This document shows positions 21,201-33,333 of a DNA stretch of 64,000 bases, one piece after another. The position numbers and the translations under genes are program-made. The DNA comes from Manihot esculenta. Its lineage: Eukaryota; Streptophyta; Magnoliopsida; Malpighiales; Euphorbiaceae. The notes under the pieces are model-generated. The model had not been told where the DNA came from, did not search any database, and saw only the letters and a program-made list of their open reading frames with translations. Each line of letters opens with the position of its first letter. Position 1 is the first letter of the stretch. The stretch lies in the NCBI RefSeq assembly GCF_001659605.2, contig NC_035172.2, forward strand, positions 30,989,342 to 31,053,341, read 5' to 3'.

Positions 21201-23123
21201 AGTAATGCAGAGTTCACAGTGTTCTGTGATGCATCTCGAGTGGGATTGGGTTGTGTATTGATGCAGAGTGATAGAGTAATAGCTTATGCTTCTAGACAGT
21301 TGAAGAAGCACGAGTTGAATTACCCTACCCATGACCTAGAGATGGCAGCAGTTATCTTTGCACTTAAGATGTGGCGGCATTACCTCTACGGGGTTAAATG
21401 CGAGATCTTCACCGATCACAAGAGTTTACAGTACATCTTAAGTCAAAGAGAGCTAAATTTGCGGCAGAGAAGATGGGTCGAATTGCTCAGTGATTATGAT
21501 TGTACAATCCAGTATCATCCGGGCAAGGCGAATGTTGTCGCAGACGCCCTAAGCCGGAAGTCACTAGGCAGTTTATCCCATATAGCAGCAGAGCGGAGAC
21601 CAGTTGTGATGGAGCTTTATAAGCTCTTTGACGAGGGATTACAGCTAGAGTTGTCTGGTACAGGTGCGTTGATAGCACAGATGAGAGTGACACCTGTGTT
21701 TCTGGAGCAGATAGCGCAGAGACAGCATGAGGACCCTGAGTTGATGAAAATTGCCAGGACTGTTCAGTCAGGCAATAGTGTAGAGTTCAGATTTGACAGC
21801 AAAGGGATCCTTCGCTATGGAAGTCGACTTTGTGTACCAGATAGGGGCAGTGTGAAGGAAGACATTATGAGGGAAGCTCATAATGCGCGGTATAGTGTTC
21901 ACCCAGGAGCCACCAAGATGTATCAGGATCTGAAAAGGGTCTATTGGTGGCCAGCCATGAAGAAAGAAGTGGCACAATTTGTGACAGCCTGTGAGGTTTG
22001 TCAGAGGGTGAAATTAGAGCATCAGAAACCAGCCGGAATGCTTAACCCATTACCGATTCCAGAGTGGAAATGGGAGAACATAGCCATGGATTTTGTAGTG
22101 GGTTTACCAGTAGCGTCCAACAGGATAGACTCGATATGGGTGATTGTGGACAGACTCACGAAATCTGCTCATTTTCTTCCAGTACGGAGTAACTATTCTG
22201 TGGATAAGTTGGCACAGGTCTATCTGGATGAGATAGTGAGATTACATGGAGTTCCAGTGTCTATAGTTTCAGACAGAGGACCTCAGTTTACCTCCCGCTT
22301 TTGGCGGAGTCTGCAAAGTGCGATGGGCACGAGATTGGATTTTAGTACTGCTTTCCACCCACAGACTGATGGACAGTCAGAAAGGACCATCCAGACCATA
22401 GAGGATATGCTTCGACTATGTGTGTTAGACTTTGGCGGTTCTTGGAGGCAGCATCTACCTTTGGTGGAGTTTGCCTACAATAACAGTCATCATGCTAGCA
22501 TTGGGATGGCTCCTTATGAAGCATTATATGGGAGGAAATGCAGATCCCCTGTTTGCTGGGAAGAGGTAGGAGAGAAGGCTCTTGCAGGGCCAGAGTTAGT
22601 AGACATTACCAGTAGAATGGTGCCCATGATCAGAGAGAGAATCAGAACAGCTCAGAGTAGACAGAAAAGTTATGCAGACGTTCGCAGAAAGCAGTTAGAG
22701 TTTCAAGAGGGTAATTGGGTATTGCTGAAAGTGTCTCCAATGAAAGGAGTGGTTCGTTTTGGGAAGAAGGGTAAATTAGCTCCACGGTACATTGGACCCT
22801 TTGAGGTGTTGCAGAGGATCGGAAATGTGTCGTATAAGCTGGATTTACCTGCTTCTATGGAGAGAATTCACCCGGTATTTCATGTTTCTATGCTACGACA
22901 GTTTGTGTCAGATCCGAATCAGGTTCTGAGTGAGCCTGAGGTGGAGATTCATACGGATCTCACCTATATAGAGCAGCCAGTGCGGATTCTGGACACGCAG
23001 ATCAGACAGCTAAGGAACAAGGAGATTCCGATGGTGAAAGTTCTATGGAACCACCATAATCTAGAAGAGTGCACCTGGGAGACGCGGGAGTCTATGCTCC
23101 AGCAGTATCCATATTTGTTTTGA
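18225..23123 (+). CDS. Gag-pol polyprotein, Tekay-like chromovirus
   Basis: A single open frame of 1632 codons. It starts at the ATG at 18225, which is conserved in all three family copies with gag (MRGT[HR]RS...). In order it shows a Pro/Tyr-rich N-terminal region (about 100-150), a retrotransposon gag domain (about 185-375), a CCHC zinc knuckle [14 protein letters not shown] (416-429) and an aspartic protease motif [11 protein letters not shown] (Asp519). Next come reverse transcriptase with FIDD (catalytic Asp855-856), RNase H starting near CDAS (Asp1002), integrase with an HHCC zinc domain (from His1226) and a D-D-35-E triad at Asp1289, Asp1350 and Glu1386, and a C-terminal chromodomain-like segment (about 1575-1632) ending in YPYLF. 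Gag and pol share one frame, as usual in chromoviruses. All catalytic residues are present, so the protein could be active, although the copy's 5' leader looks damaged or mis-assembled. Confidence 0.95.
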   Translation: MRGTHRSARLTGVPPENERPAARPPALPRARSQRSSREGTSIDPRRSVDESRRGTARGGRLEERREAMEIDQSRDDSMGIGSFEEGMGESQGGAQTSGFGYPEYPMGGMSEYSSFVPYPPYMPYMPYPYYPPYPMYPSSPTHPSAAHLEPNEPVLPPEPVAPVVDRHEPSSSGGKVQMTEYLKLDAPKYNTGDDPFDYLRAVRMITSELGADDRRAIEMAGFTIKCKKAREWFKNYVEPKMDSMSWGEFANEFAGWAFPDSSREMKVIEFEQLRQTDEMSVDEFTDKFLNLLQYVGQAYNTDQKKARRYTMRLHPRYASLILPAEKESFHTIVDAARKMEASVNIQKQSKAQASGSKAPTSSSKRWDRAKGTKSKFWSKVKSGLGIGSGSSSGTAPVCRRCGKPHGGVCRLGSTACFRCGQEGHIARDCPQMTFAPSQQMSSGSVVQPVVRPAAPVMPQISGRGRGRGVASTSAAGSRGGNPIAPARIFTVTQEEANTSNTVVSGNLIIGCSDVYALMDPGASHSFITSRAIERLGLISSELEYPLWVSGPKCDPSVAVSVCRFSPVFIEGRYLPADLVVLDLTDFDVILGMDWLSTYSATLDCGEKLVSLRDQDGSECVFRGDRRGTPRGMISALQARRLLRRGCQGFLAHVRELDSQVREPATVPVVREFLDVFPDDLPGLPPDREIGFEIELLPGTRPISIPPYRMAPAELTELKEQLQDLVDKGFIRPSTSPWGAPVLFVRKKDGSLRLSIDYRQLNKVTIKNRYPLPRIDDLFDQLAGAGCFSKIDLRSGYHQLQVREADVPKTAFRTRYGHYEFLVMPFGLTNAPAAFMDLMNRVFSEFLDHFVIVFIDDILVYSRNAEEHAHHLRIVLQTLREHGLYAKFSKCEFWLRSIAFLGHVVSAEGIEVDPKKIEAVANWPRPTTVAEIKSFLGLAGYYRRFVQNFSKIAAPMTKLTQKNQKFIWSDQCEESFEELKRRLTTAPVLALPVSNAEFTVFCDASRVGLGCVLMQSDRVIAYASRQLKKHELNYPTHDLEMAAVIFALKMWRHYLYGVKCEIFTDHKSLQYILSQRELNLRQRRWVELLSDYDCTIQYHPGKANVVADALSRKSLGSLSHIAAERRPVVMELYKLFDEGLQLELSGTGALIAQMRVTPVFLEQIAQRQHEDPELMKIARTVQSGNSVEFRFDSKGILRYGSRLCVPDRGSVKEDIMREAHNARYSVHPGATKMYQDLKRVYWWPAMKKEVAQFVTACEVCQRVKLEHQKPAGMLNPLPIPEWKWENIAMDFVVGLPVASNRIDSIWVIVDRLTKSAHFLPVRSNYSVDKLAQVYLDEIVRLHGVPVSIVSDRGPQFTSRFWRSLQSAMGTRLDFSTAFHPQTDGQSERTIQTIEDMLRLCVLDFGGSWRQHLPLVEFAYNNSHHASIGMAPYEALYGRKCRSPVCWEEVGEKALAGPELVDITSRMVPMIRERIRTAQSRQKSYADVRRKQLEFQEGNWVLLKVSPMKGVVRFGKKGKLAPRYIGPFEVLQRIGNVSYKLDLPASMERIHPVFHVSMLRQFVSDPNQVLSEPEVEIHTDLTYIEQPVRILDTQIRQLRNKEIPMVKVLWNHHNLEECTWETRESMLQQYPYLF

Positions 23124-23186
23124 GGTTAGTTTCCTCCGTTTCATGTGTTATTGTGTGTTTTAGGAACCTTCGAGGACGAATGTTCT

Positions 23187-23199
23187 TAAGGGGGGGAGA
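23187..23199 (+). other. Polypurine tract of the nested chromovirus
   Basis: AAGGGGGGGAGAA lies directly before the 3' LTR start at 23201. It is the expected plus-strand priming site for reverse transcription. Confidence 0.85.
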
Positions 23200-23200
23200 A

Positions 23201-25364
23201 TGTAATACCCGGCTAGAATCCGGCACCGGAGTTCCTGTTGTCCGGTAGAATTCGGGGTGTCGGAATTCTATAAAAAGGGTAGGATTTATGTTTTACTTTG
23301 ATGTTTTAAGGTTAATGGAAGTGAGTTTTGAGTTGAAATGAACCAAGGCAGAGGAGCCAAGTTCGGCCGCCGAAGATAAGTTCGGCCGCCGAAAGTGCTC
23401 AAGGTTTGGCTTCCAAAGGTAAGTTCGGCCCCCGAATGGTGCATGGTGTTTGCATGCGCTTGGGCAGCCGAAGCTGAATTGGCTAGTCAGCTGAGTCATG
23501 TATTTTGACAGATGTTGGCCTCAGATTCTTGCCATGGAATAGGCCACGTCTCTTATGACTCATCTGTACATGTTTTGGTTGATCACACCGAAGGTTGAGG
23601 TGTTTGTGTTGAAAGTTGAGAGAACTCAAGCTACGGTTTTGAGGTTTTGAAGAGTTAGTGAGGGTGAAGAAGAGTTGGTCCGTTTTCTTTAGTTCAGAGT
23701 GTTCAGCTTCTTGTTACAGGAGGTAAGTAATGCTCTTGAACCTGTTTATGTGTTTTCTGAAGGTTTTATGGGGATAAAGGAAGGAGATGCATGCTTAGGT
23801 TATTAATGATAGTTTTGCTGTTTTATGCATGTATACATGTTTATGTGTTATGTTTGATTTGTTGTTTGGGGTTATGAGATAGTTTTGGACCCCTGTGATC
23901 ATATACGTGAGTATATGTGTGTTGAGGAGTTGGAGTATATATGGTTTGAGTGGTTGAAGGGAAGGAGAAGATGGTTTGCCGTTGAAGCTGAGTTCTGGAT
24001 GAACTCAGGTTCGGCAGCCGAAGGTTCATTCGGCCGCCGAACCTCCTGCATGGTGACTTGGTTGCCACAGCTTGCCCCCGAGTGTTTTTGCAAGTTCGGC
24101 TCTGTTTGGGGGATTCGGCGGCCGAAGGTGCCGCCGAAGGTGCTTGAGTTTCGTCTCTGGAGAGGACATTCGGCCGCCGAACCTGCCGCCGAAAGTGTTA
24201 TGTCCAGCTTTTCTTTTGCATGTTTTGCATGAGTTTTAGAGTAAGATTAAGGGGTTTCTTGGGTCGTTTAAGAGAGGTATTCTTAAGATAGTTTGGTCCC
24301 TCATTTGAGTCTTTTTGTGTTACAGACCAGAGGAACCAGAGAGAGCAGCAGTGAGTACTGCTCCAGAGTTTACTGAACCTGCATAGTCAGTCCAGAGCCA
24401 GAGGTGAGTGGAACTAAACTTAATGTTTTTAATGAAACAATGGAATGTTTTAGCATATCTCATGCATCCTGATTATGCAAATAGGTTGCCTGCATTAGTA
24501 TTCACGAATATGTTGCATTGCATCGTTATTTTGTGATGTGAGTGAATGCTGAATGATCCAATAGTCTCAGACAGGAAGTCCAGGAGCCTTTGACTACGCC
24601 CTGGCAGGTATAGTGAAGTCCAGGAGCCTTTGACTACGCCCTGGCCGGTATAGCAAAGTCCAGGAGCCTTTGACTACGCCCTGGCAATGGTAAGTACAGA
24701 GGTGTTATATACACATATACATATATGACAGGAAGACCAGGTGCTCGATTCTACGCCCTGGCACAGAGTTACTGGGACTATGTGGTGACAGGTTTACTCT
24801 TGATGTGGCTTGTCTGTGATATGGTGCATTCCATGAGATCATATTTTACTGAGATGTTTTACTGTTCTACTCACTGGGCTATAGAGCTCATCCCACTCCC
24901 TTAACCCCAGTTTTGCAGGTTCAGTATACAGTGTACAGGGAGGGACAGTCCAGCAGAGTACAGGAAAAGTAAAGAGATCTGTAATAGCTTAGAGTGGACA
25001 TGTAATATTAAAGAGATGTAATAGTTGTTGCTTGACCTAGTGATGTATGTTTTGTACATGATCTGTCTATGTATATATGTTTTCTTGTATGTGAAAACCA
25101 GGCTTAACAGGTATGGAATAACCCATCTAGAGTAAGCTCTAGTCAGGGATACAGAGTACTGAGTACATGAGTACAGAGTACAGAGATAGTGCATGCACAG
25201 GTTAAGCCTTGGTTCAGAAAAGAGTTTTATTTTCACAGAAAATGTATGATCATGTATGAGGTTTACAGGTACACAGAGAGTATAGCAGGCTTGCTACGGG
25301 TTCTGGCGGCCTTAAGCCGACCTGAATCCTAGCGCCGGTGACGGTCCATTTTGGGGTCATTACA
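23201..25364 (+). repeat. 3' LTR of the nested chromovirus
   Basis: It is 2164 bp, starting TGTAATACCC and ending GTCATTACA. It contains TTCGGCCGCCGAA-type palindromes (23361-23396, 24009-24196) and a CCAGG...CCTGG minisatellite (24578-24766). It is the clean copy against which the disordered 5' LTR end can be judged. Confidence 0.93.
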
Positions 25365-26194
25365 TCGGCGGCCGAATGAACCTTCGGCTGTCGAACCTGA
25401 GTTCATCCAGAACTCAGCCCCGACGGCAAACAAGCTCCTCCATCCCTTCAATCTCACAAAACATTCAGACTTCAACTCCTCAACACACATATACTCATGT
25501 ATATGTACAAAGGGGTCCAAAACTCCCTAAAAACCCCAACAAACACATCAAACAAAACACATAATCATGCTTACAAGCTAAACCATCACAAACACCCTTT
25601 GTCACCTAAGCATGCATCTCTACCCACACCGTCACGTCTGTAAAACAATAAAACATGTGCACGATCTTCACTTACCTCCTGTAAACACGAAGATGACCAA
25701 TCTGAACAAAGAAAATGAACCACCATCTCTTCAAACGCATAAAACCTCAAAACTTGCTTTTTAACTTCAAAACTTTCAAAACCTTTGAAACTCTTAGCCT
25801 GAACAGCTAAAAGCTTGCAAATAAATCATGGGAGATGTGGCCACCTTCTGGACATGATCTGGTGATAACACCTGTCCAAAATGCTGACTAAGGGATACAC
25901 AACTGCTGGCTAAGCAACTCAGCTTCGGCTGCCAAATCGCATACAAAACCATGCAACATTCGGGGGCCGAACCTGAATTTTGGAAGCCGAACATTGGGCA
26001 CTTTCGGCGGCCGAACTTGGCTCCTCTGCCTTGGTTCATTTCACCTCAAAACTTAGTTCCATTTCCCTTTAACACATTAAAACATACAACATTTCTTTAG
26101 AAAATCATATCGCCTACCCTTCTAGAGGATTCCGACATCCCGGAGTCCACCGGACGACAAGAATTCCGGTGCCGGACTCTAGCCGGGTATTACA
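25365..26194 (-). repeat. 3' LTR of the minus-strand chromovirus, inner portion
   Basis: It matches 32474-33328 and starts with the TSD copy TCGGC (25365-25369). Together with 13929-15360 it forms one LTR interrupted by the nested element. It ends GGGTATTACA at 26194, next to the inverted polypurine tract. Relative to 32474-33328 it lacks about 20 bp near 26008, where the 5' LTR has an extra palindrome unit (33122-33142). Confidence 0.9.
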
Positions 26195-26195
26195 T

Positions 26196-26210
26196 TCTCC
26201 CCCCCTTAAG
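26196..26210 (-). other. Polypurine tract of the minus-strand chromovirus
   Basis: TCTCCCCCCCTTAAG on the plus strand, which is a purine run on the element's sense strand, sits directly inside the 3' LTR end at 26194. The element's own reading direction is minus. Confidence 0.8.
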
Positions 26211-26272
26211 AACATTTGTCCTCGAATGTTCCTAACATAAACAATGAACACATAAAAAGGAGGAAACGAACC

Positions 26273-29200
26273 TCAAAACAAATATGGATATTGCTGGAGC
26301 ATAGACTCCCGCGTCTCCCAAGTGCACTCTTCTAGATTATGGTGGTTCCACAGAACTTTCACCATCAGAATCTCCTTGTTCCTTAGCTGTCTGATCTGTG
26401 TGTCCAAAATCCGCACTGGCTGCTCTATATAGGTGAGATCTGTATGAATCTCCACCTCAGGCTCACTCAGAACCTGATTCGGATCTGACACAAACTGCCG
26501 TAGCATAGAAACATGAAAGACCGGGTGAATCCGCTCCATAGAAGCAGGTAAATCTAGCTTATACGACACATTTCCGATCCTCTGCAACACCTCAAAGGGT
26601 CCAATGTACCGTGGAGCTAATTTACCCTTCTTCCCAAAACGAACCACTCCTTTCATTGGAGACACTTTCAGCAATACCCAATTACCCTCCTGGAACTCTA
26701 ACTGCTTTCTGCGAACGTCTGCATAACTTTTCTGTCTGCTCTGCGCTGTTCTGATTCTTTCTCTGATCATGGGCACCATTCTACTGGTAATGTCTACTAA
26801 CTCTGGCCCTGCAAGAGCCTTCTCTCCTACCTCTTCCCAGCAAACAGGTGATCTGCACTTCCTCCCATACAAAGCTTCATAAGGAGCCATCCCTATGCTA
26901 GCATGATGGCTGTTATTGTAAGCAAACTCCACCAAAGGTAGATGCTGCCTCCAAGAACCGCCAAAATCTAACACACACAGTCGAAGCATATCTTCTATGG
27001 TCTGGATGGTCCGTTCTGACTGTCCATCAGTCTGTGGGTGGAAAGCAGTACTAAAATCCAATCGCGTGCCCATCGCACTCTGCAGACTCCGCCAAAAGCA
27101 GGAGGTAAACTGAGGTCCTCTATCTGAGATTATCGACACTGGAACTCCATGTAATCTCACGATCTCATCCAGATAGACCTGTGCCAACGTATCCACAAAA
27201 TAGTTACTCCGTACTGGAAGAAAATGAGCAGATTTCGTGAGTCTGTCCACAATCACCCATATAGAGTCTATCCTGTTGGACGTTGCTGGTAAGCCCACTA
27301 CAAAATCCATAGCTATGTTTTCCCATTTCCATTCTGGAATCGGCAGTGGGTTAAGCATTCCGGCTGGTTTCTGATGCTCTAGTTTCACCCTCTGGCAAAC
27401 CTCACAGGCTGTCACAAACTGCGCCACTTCTTTCTTCATGGCTGGCCACCAATAAACCTTTTTCAGATCCTGGTACATCTTGGTGGCTCCTGGGTGAACA
27501 CTATACCTCGCATTATGAGCTTCCCTCATAATGTCTTCCTTCACACTGCCCCTATCTGGTACACAAAGTCGACTCCCATAGCGAAGGATCCCTTTGTTAT
27601 CAAATCTGAATTCTGCACTGTTGCCTGACTGAACAGTCCTGGCAATTTTCATCAACTCAGGGTCCTCATGCTGTCTCTGTGCGATCTGCTCCAGAAACAC
27701 AGGTGTCACTCTCATCTGTGCTATCAACGCACCTGTACCAGATAACTCTAGCTGCAATCCTTCTTCTAAGAGCTTATAAAGCTCCAACACAATTGGTCTC
27801 CGCTCTGTTGCTATATGGGATAAACTGCTTAGTGATTTCCGGCTTAGGGCGTCTGCCACAACATTCGCCTTACCCGGATGATACTGGATCTTACAATCAT
27901 AATCACTGAGCAATTCTACCCATCTCCGCTGCCTCAAATTTAGCTCTCTCTGACTCAAGATGTACTGTAAACTCTTGTGATCAGTGAATATCTCGCATTT
28001 TATTCCGTAGAGGTAATGCCGCCATATCTTAAGTGCAAAGATAACTGCTGCCATCTCGAGGTCATGGGTGGGGTAATTCAACTCATGCTTCTTCAACTGT
28101 CTAGAAGCATAAGCTATCACCCTATCACTCTGCATCAAAACACAACCCAATCCCACTCGAGATGCATCACAGAACACTGTGAAGTCCTCATGACTCACTG
28201 GCAGAGCTAACACTGGTGCTGTAGTCAATCTTCTCTTGAGCTCCTCAAAGCTCTCATCACACTGGTCTGACCAGACAAACTTCTGGTTCTTCTGAGTCAA
28301 TTTGGTCATAGGAGCCGCTATCTTTGAGAAGTTCTGAACGAACCTCCTGTAGTACCCTGCCAGTCCCAGAAAGCTTTTAATCTCAGTCACTGTAGTGGGT
28401 TTGGGCCAGTTAGCTACAGCCTCTATCTTCTTGGGATCTACCTCCATACCCTCTGCTGATACCACATGTCCCAAGAAGGCAATGCTCCTCAACCAAAACT
28501 CACACTTCGAGAACTTGGCATACAAACCATGCTCTCTCAGTGTCTGCAGAACAATCCTCAGATGCTGGGCATGCTCCTCTGCATCTCTGGAATACACTAG
28601 GATATCATCGATGAACACAATGACAAAGTGATCCAGAAACTCACTGAATACCCTGTTCATGAGATCCATAAATGCTGCAGGGGCGTTAGTCAACCCGAAC
28701 GGCATCACTAAGAACTCATAATGCCCATATCTGGTCCTGAAAGCTGTCTTAGGCACATCTGCCTCTCTGACTCTCTAACTGATGATACCCGGATCTCAGA
28801 TCTATTTTCGAGAAACAACCTGCTCCAGCTAGCTGGTCAAATAGATCATCAATCCTAGGTAGAGGATACCTATTCTTGGTAGTGACCTTGTTCAACTGTC
28901 TATAGTCGATACAAAGTCTGAGGGAGCCATCCTTCTTTCTGACAAAGAGCACTGGAGCACCCCAAGGTGAGGTACTAGGGCGGATGAAACCCTTATCTAC
29001 CAAGTCCTGCAACTGTGTTTTCAACTCCTTTAACTCTGCTGGCGCCATCCTGTAGGGAGGAATAGAGATAGGTCTAGTACCTGGCAGTAATTCAATTTCA
29101 AACCCTATCTCCCTCTCAGGTGGTAGTCCTGGCAAATCGTCTGGGAACACATCGAGAAACTCTCGGACTACTGGTATTGTGGCTGGTTCCCTCACCTGAC

Positions 29201-31172
29201 TGTCTAGCTCTCTCACATGAGCTAGAAACCCCTGACAACCCCTCCTAAGCAAACGACGAGCCTGAAGGGCTGAAATCATACCTCTGGGTATACCTCTCCT
29301 GTCTCCTCTGAAGACACATTCTGACCCATCCTGGTCTCTGAGACTCACTAGCTTCTCTCTACAGTCCAAAGTAGCACTATATGTAGATAACCAATCCATC
29401 CCTAGAATGACATCAAAATCCGTCAAATCTAAAACCACAAGGTCAGCTGGAAGGTATCTACCCTCTATGAACACTGGATTGAAACGACAGACTGACACTG
29501 CCACTGATGGGTCACATCTAGGTCCACTGACCCAGAGAGGATACTCTAACTCAGAACTGATCAAACCCAATTGCTCTATGGCTCTCGAAGCAATAAAGGA
29601 ATGAGAAGCACCGGGGTCCATCAAAGCATACACATCGGAACACCCAATGATGAGATTACCTGACACCACTGTGTTCGACGTGTTAGCCTCCTCCTGTGTC
29701 ACAGTGAAAATCCGTGCTGGGGCTATCGGATTTCCACCTCGGGAACCTGATGCTGAAGTAGAGGCTGCCCCTCTCCCTCTACCTCTGCCACTACTCTGAG
29801 GCATGATTGAAGCTGCTGGCCGAACAACTGGCTGTACCACACTGCCTGAACTCATCTGCTGGGATGGTGCAAAAGTCATCTGCGGACAATCCCGAGCAAT
29901 ATGCCCTTCCTGTCCACATCGAAAACAAGCTGTAGATCCCAACCGACAAACTCCTCCATGTGGTTTCCCGCATCGTCTGCATACTGGAGCTGTGCCAGAG
30001 CTTGAGCCACTACCTATTCCCAGACCTGACTTGACTTTACTCCAGAACTTACTCTTTGTTCCTTTTGCTCTATCCCATCTTTTACTGCCTGGAGTGGGGG
30101 CTTTAGAACCCGAAGCCTGTGCCTTTGACTGTTTCTGAATATTGGCACTAGCTTCCATTTTCCTGGCTGCGTCCACTATCGTGTGGAAACTCTCCTTTTA
30201 TGCTGGAAGAATCAAGGAAGAATACCTGGGATGCAATCTCATCGTATATCTCCTTGCCTTCTTCTGATCAGTATCATAGGCTTGACCCACATACTGAAGC
30301 AAATCCAGAAATTTATCTGTGAATTCATCAACACTCATCTCATCTGTCTGTCTCAACTGTTCGAATTCCATTACTTTCATCTCCCTGGAACTATCAGGAA
30401 AAGCCCACCCTGCAAATTCATTGGCGAACTCTCCCCAAGACATGCTGGTCATCCTGGGTTCCACATAATTCTTGAACCATTCTCTGGCCTTCTTGCATTT
30501 AAGTGTAAACCCTTCCATCTCAATGGCTCTCCTATCATCAGCTCCCAATTCACTGGTTATCATCCTAACTGCTCTGAGGTAATCAAATGGATCATCTCCC
30601 GTGTTATATTTAGGAGCATCCAATTTCAAGTACTCCGTCATGTGGACTTTACCTCCAGATGAGCTAGGTTCATGTCTGTCAACAACAGGGGCTACTGGTT
30701 CTGGTGGTGGTACTGGGTCATTTGGCTCTGGGTGTGCTGCACTTGGATGGGTAGGGGAAGAGGGATACATAGGATATGGTGGATAGTAAGGATAAGGCAT
30801 ATATGGCATGTAAGGAGGATATGGCACAAAACTCGAGTACTCCGACATACCTCCCATCGGATACTCTGGATAGCCAAAACCTGAGGTCTGAGCGCCTCCC
30901 TGCGACTCTCCCATACCTTCCTCAAAGCTGCCTATACCCATGCTGTCATCTCTAGACTGATCAAGCTCCATAGCTTCCCTCCTTTCCTCTGATCTTCCTC
31001 CCCTAGCTGTTCCTCTTCTGCTCTCGTCTACAGACCTTCTAGGGTCTATTGACACACCTTCCCTGCTAGATCTCTGAGACCTTGCCCTTGGCAATGCAGG
31101 AGGACGAGCAGCTGGTCTCTCATTCTCTGGTGGGACTCCAGTCAATCGAGCTGATCGATGAGTTCCTCTCAT
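26273..31172 (-). pseudogene. Broken gag-pol of the minus-strand chromovirus
   Basis: This copy is collinear with the intact frame at 18225-23123: 4900 against 4899 bases, the difference being one inserted base. Gag starts at the ATG at 31172 ([13 protein letters not shown]). A GAA-to-TAA change at 30200-30198 (codon 325) ends gag early, and a one-base insertion near 28771-28779 shifts frame within RT just before the ADVPKTAF segment. Downstream of the shift, RT, RNase H, integrase and chromodomain remain open (28756-26273). The protease motif [11 protein letters not shown] and the FIDD motif are unchanged. The copy is non-functional. Confidence 0.93.
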
Positions 31173-31227
31173 CTTTACTCTGGAACACAACATATAATAT
31201 AGCACTTTAGCACATAAACATCACATA

Positions 31228-31290
31228 TCAGTAATACACATGCAACACTCATGGCATTATCAGTAATACACATGCAACACTCATGGCATA
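31228..31290 (-). repeat. Tandem duplication in the leader of the minus-strand chromovirus
   Basis: A 32-bp unit (TCAGTAATACACATGCAACA and onward) occurs twice in direct tandem between the primer-binding site and the gag start. Confidence 0.85.
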
Positions 31291-31410
31291 GCATAGCAGA
31301 TAGGACTCAAGACCCTATCCTAGTGGACATGATTTCCTATTGTGCTTGACCATTTCTACCCTGTATGAGCCCAACACTGTCTCTATAGGTCCGATCATGT
31401 GAACCTAGGG

Positions 31411-31421
31411 CTTTGATACCA
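31411..31421 (-). other. Primer-binding site, initiator tRNA-Met type
   Basis: On the minus strand the sequence reads TGGTATCAAAG, a few bases after the 5' LTR end at 31425. It matches the TGGTATCAGAGC site typical of tRNA-Met-primed plant Ty3/gypsy elements, with one change. Confidence 0.85.
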
Positions 31422-31424
31422 ATC

Positions 31425-33328
31425 TGTAACGACCCCAAAATGGACCGTCACCGGCGCTAGGATTCAGGTCGGCTTAAGGCCGCCAGAACCCGTAGTAAGC
31501 CTGCTATACTCTCTGTGTACCTGTAAAACTCATACAAGATCATACATTTCCTGTGAAAATAAAAATTCTTTTCTGAACCAAGGCTTAACCTGTGCATGCA
31601 CTAGCTCTGTACTCTGTACGCTGTACTCTGTACCCCTGACTAGAGCTTACTCTAGCTGGGTTAACTCATACCTGTTACGCCTGGTTTTTCACATACAGCA
31701 AAACATAGATACATATACAGATCATGTAGAAAACATACATCACTAGGTCAAGCACATGTCTAACTGTATACACAACTAGTACATCTCTTTAATATTACAT
31801 GTCCACTCTAAGCTATTACAAATCTCTTTACTCTTCCTGTACTCTGCTGGACTGTCCCTGTACACTGTACACTGAACCTGCAAAACTGGGGTTAAGGGAG
31901 TGGGATGAGCTCTATAGCCCAGTGAGTAGAACAGGAAAACATCTCAGTAAAATATGATCTCATGGAATGCAACATAGCACAAACAAGCCACATCAAGAAT
32001 TAAGTTTAGTTCCACTCACCTCTGGCTAACTGGACTGACTCTGCAGGCTCTGAAAACTCTGGAGCAGAACTCACTGCTGCTCTCTCTAGTTCCTCTGGTC
32101 TGTACCTATACAGATAGACTGAAATGAGGGACCAAACTAGCTTATGAACAACTCTATGAAACAGCCCAAGAATCCCCTTAAACTCACTCCAACATCCATG
32201 CAAAGCATGCAAAAGAAAGCTGGACAGAACACTTTCGGCGGTAGGTTCGGCGGCCGAAAGTCCTCTCCAGAGACGAAACTCAAGCACCTTCGGCGGCCGA
32301 ATCTCAAGCTTCGGCGGCCAAACCCTTTCGGGGGCAAGTTTCGGGGGCCAAAAGGCACTCCAGAGACGAAAGTCTCTAACCTTCGGCGGCACCTTCGGCG
32401 GCCGAATCCCCCAAACAGAGCCGAACATGCAAAACTCACGGGGGCAAGCTGTGGCAGCCTAAGCCACCATGCAAGAGGTTCGGCGGCCGAATGAACCTTC
32501 GGCTGCCGAACCTGAGTTCATCCAGAACTCAGCCCCGACGGCAAACAAGCTCCTCCATCCCTTCAATCTCGCAAAACATGCAAACTTCAACTCCTCAACA
32601 CACATATACTCATGTATATGTACAAAGGGGTCCAAAACTCCCTAAAAACCCCAACAAACACATCAAACAAAACACATAATCATGCTTACAAGCTAAACCA
32701 TCACAAACACCCTTTGTCACCTAAGCATGCATCTCTACCCACACCGTCACGTCTGTAAAACAATAAAACATGTGCACGATCTTCACTTACCTCCTGTAAA
32801 CACGAAGATGACCAATCTGAACAAAGAAAATGAACCACCGTCTCTTCAAACGCATAAAACCTCAAAACTTGCTTTTTAACTTCAAAACTTTCAAAACCTT
32901 TGAAACTCTTAGCCTGAACAGCTAAAAGCTTGCAGATAAATCATGGGAGATGTGGCCACCTTCTGGACATGATCTGGTGATAACACCTGTCCAAAATGCT
33001 GACTAAGGGATACACAACTGCTGGCTAAGCAACTCAGCTTCGGCTGCCAAATCGCATGCAAAACCATGCAACATTCGGGGGCCGAACCTGAATTTCGGAA
33101 GCCGAACATTGGGCACTTTCGGCGGCCAAACTTACCTTCGGCGGCCGAACTTGGCTCCTCTGCCTTGGTTCATTTCACCTCAAAACTTAGTTCCATTTCC
33201 CTTTAACACATTAAAACATACAACATTTCTTTAGAAAATCATATCGCCTACCCTTCTAGAGGATTCCGACATCCCGGAGTCCACCGGACGACAAGAATTC
33301 CGGTGCCGGACTCTAGCCGGGTATTACA
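31425..33328 (-). repeat. 5' LTR of the minus-strand chromovirus, with internal deletion
   Basis: It is 1904 bp long, whereas the matching 3' LTR would be about 2257 bp if rejoined. The difference is mainly a 372-bp segment, present at 14502-14873, that is missing here at about 31999. The deletion ends share AAG, so a microhomology-mediated loss is likely. The lost segment includes the CCAGG...CCTGG minisatellite. Confidence 0.9.
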
Positions 33329-33333
33329 TCCGC

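Larger units (their letters stand above)
15361..25364 (+). mobile_element. Full-length Tekay-like chromovirus nested in a family member's LTR
   Basis: The 5' LTR starts at 15361 (TATAATACCC, so the expected TG has become TA). The 3' LTR is 23201-25364 and ends GTCATTACA. A perfect TSD, TCGGC, lies at 15356-15360 and 25365-25369; removing the insert restores the target LTR as seen at 32474-32486. One open gag-pol frame spans 18225-23123. The first 1.68 kb of both LTRs differ by only about nine substitutions by eye, so it is the youngest insertion in the nest. The end of the 5' LTR and the leader (17042-18060) are strongly disordered and no primer-binding site can be read there. Confidence 0.93.
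13929..33328 (-). mobile_element. Tekay-like chromovirus, minus strand, itself split by a younger copy
   Basis: The termini are TGTAATGACCCC (13929) and GGGTATTACA (33328). They are flanked by a perfect 5-bp TSD, TCCGC (13924-13928 and 33329-33333). The 5' LTR is 31425-33328, the primer-binding site is at 31411-31421, gag-pol is 31172-26273, the polypurine tract is just before 26194, and the 3' LTR is 26194-25365 plus 15360-13929. The 3' LTR is split by another member of the same family (15361-25364). Gag-pol carries one nonsense codon and one frameshift, so this copy cannot make its polyprotein. Confidence 0.92.
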
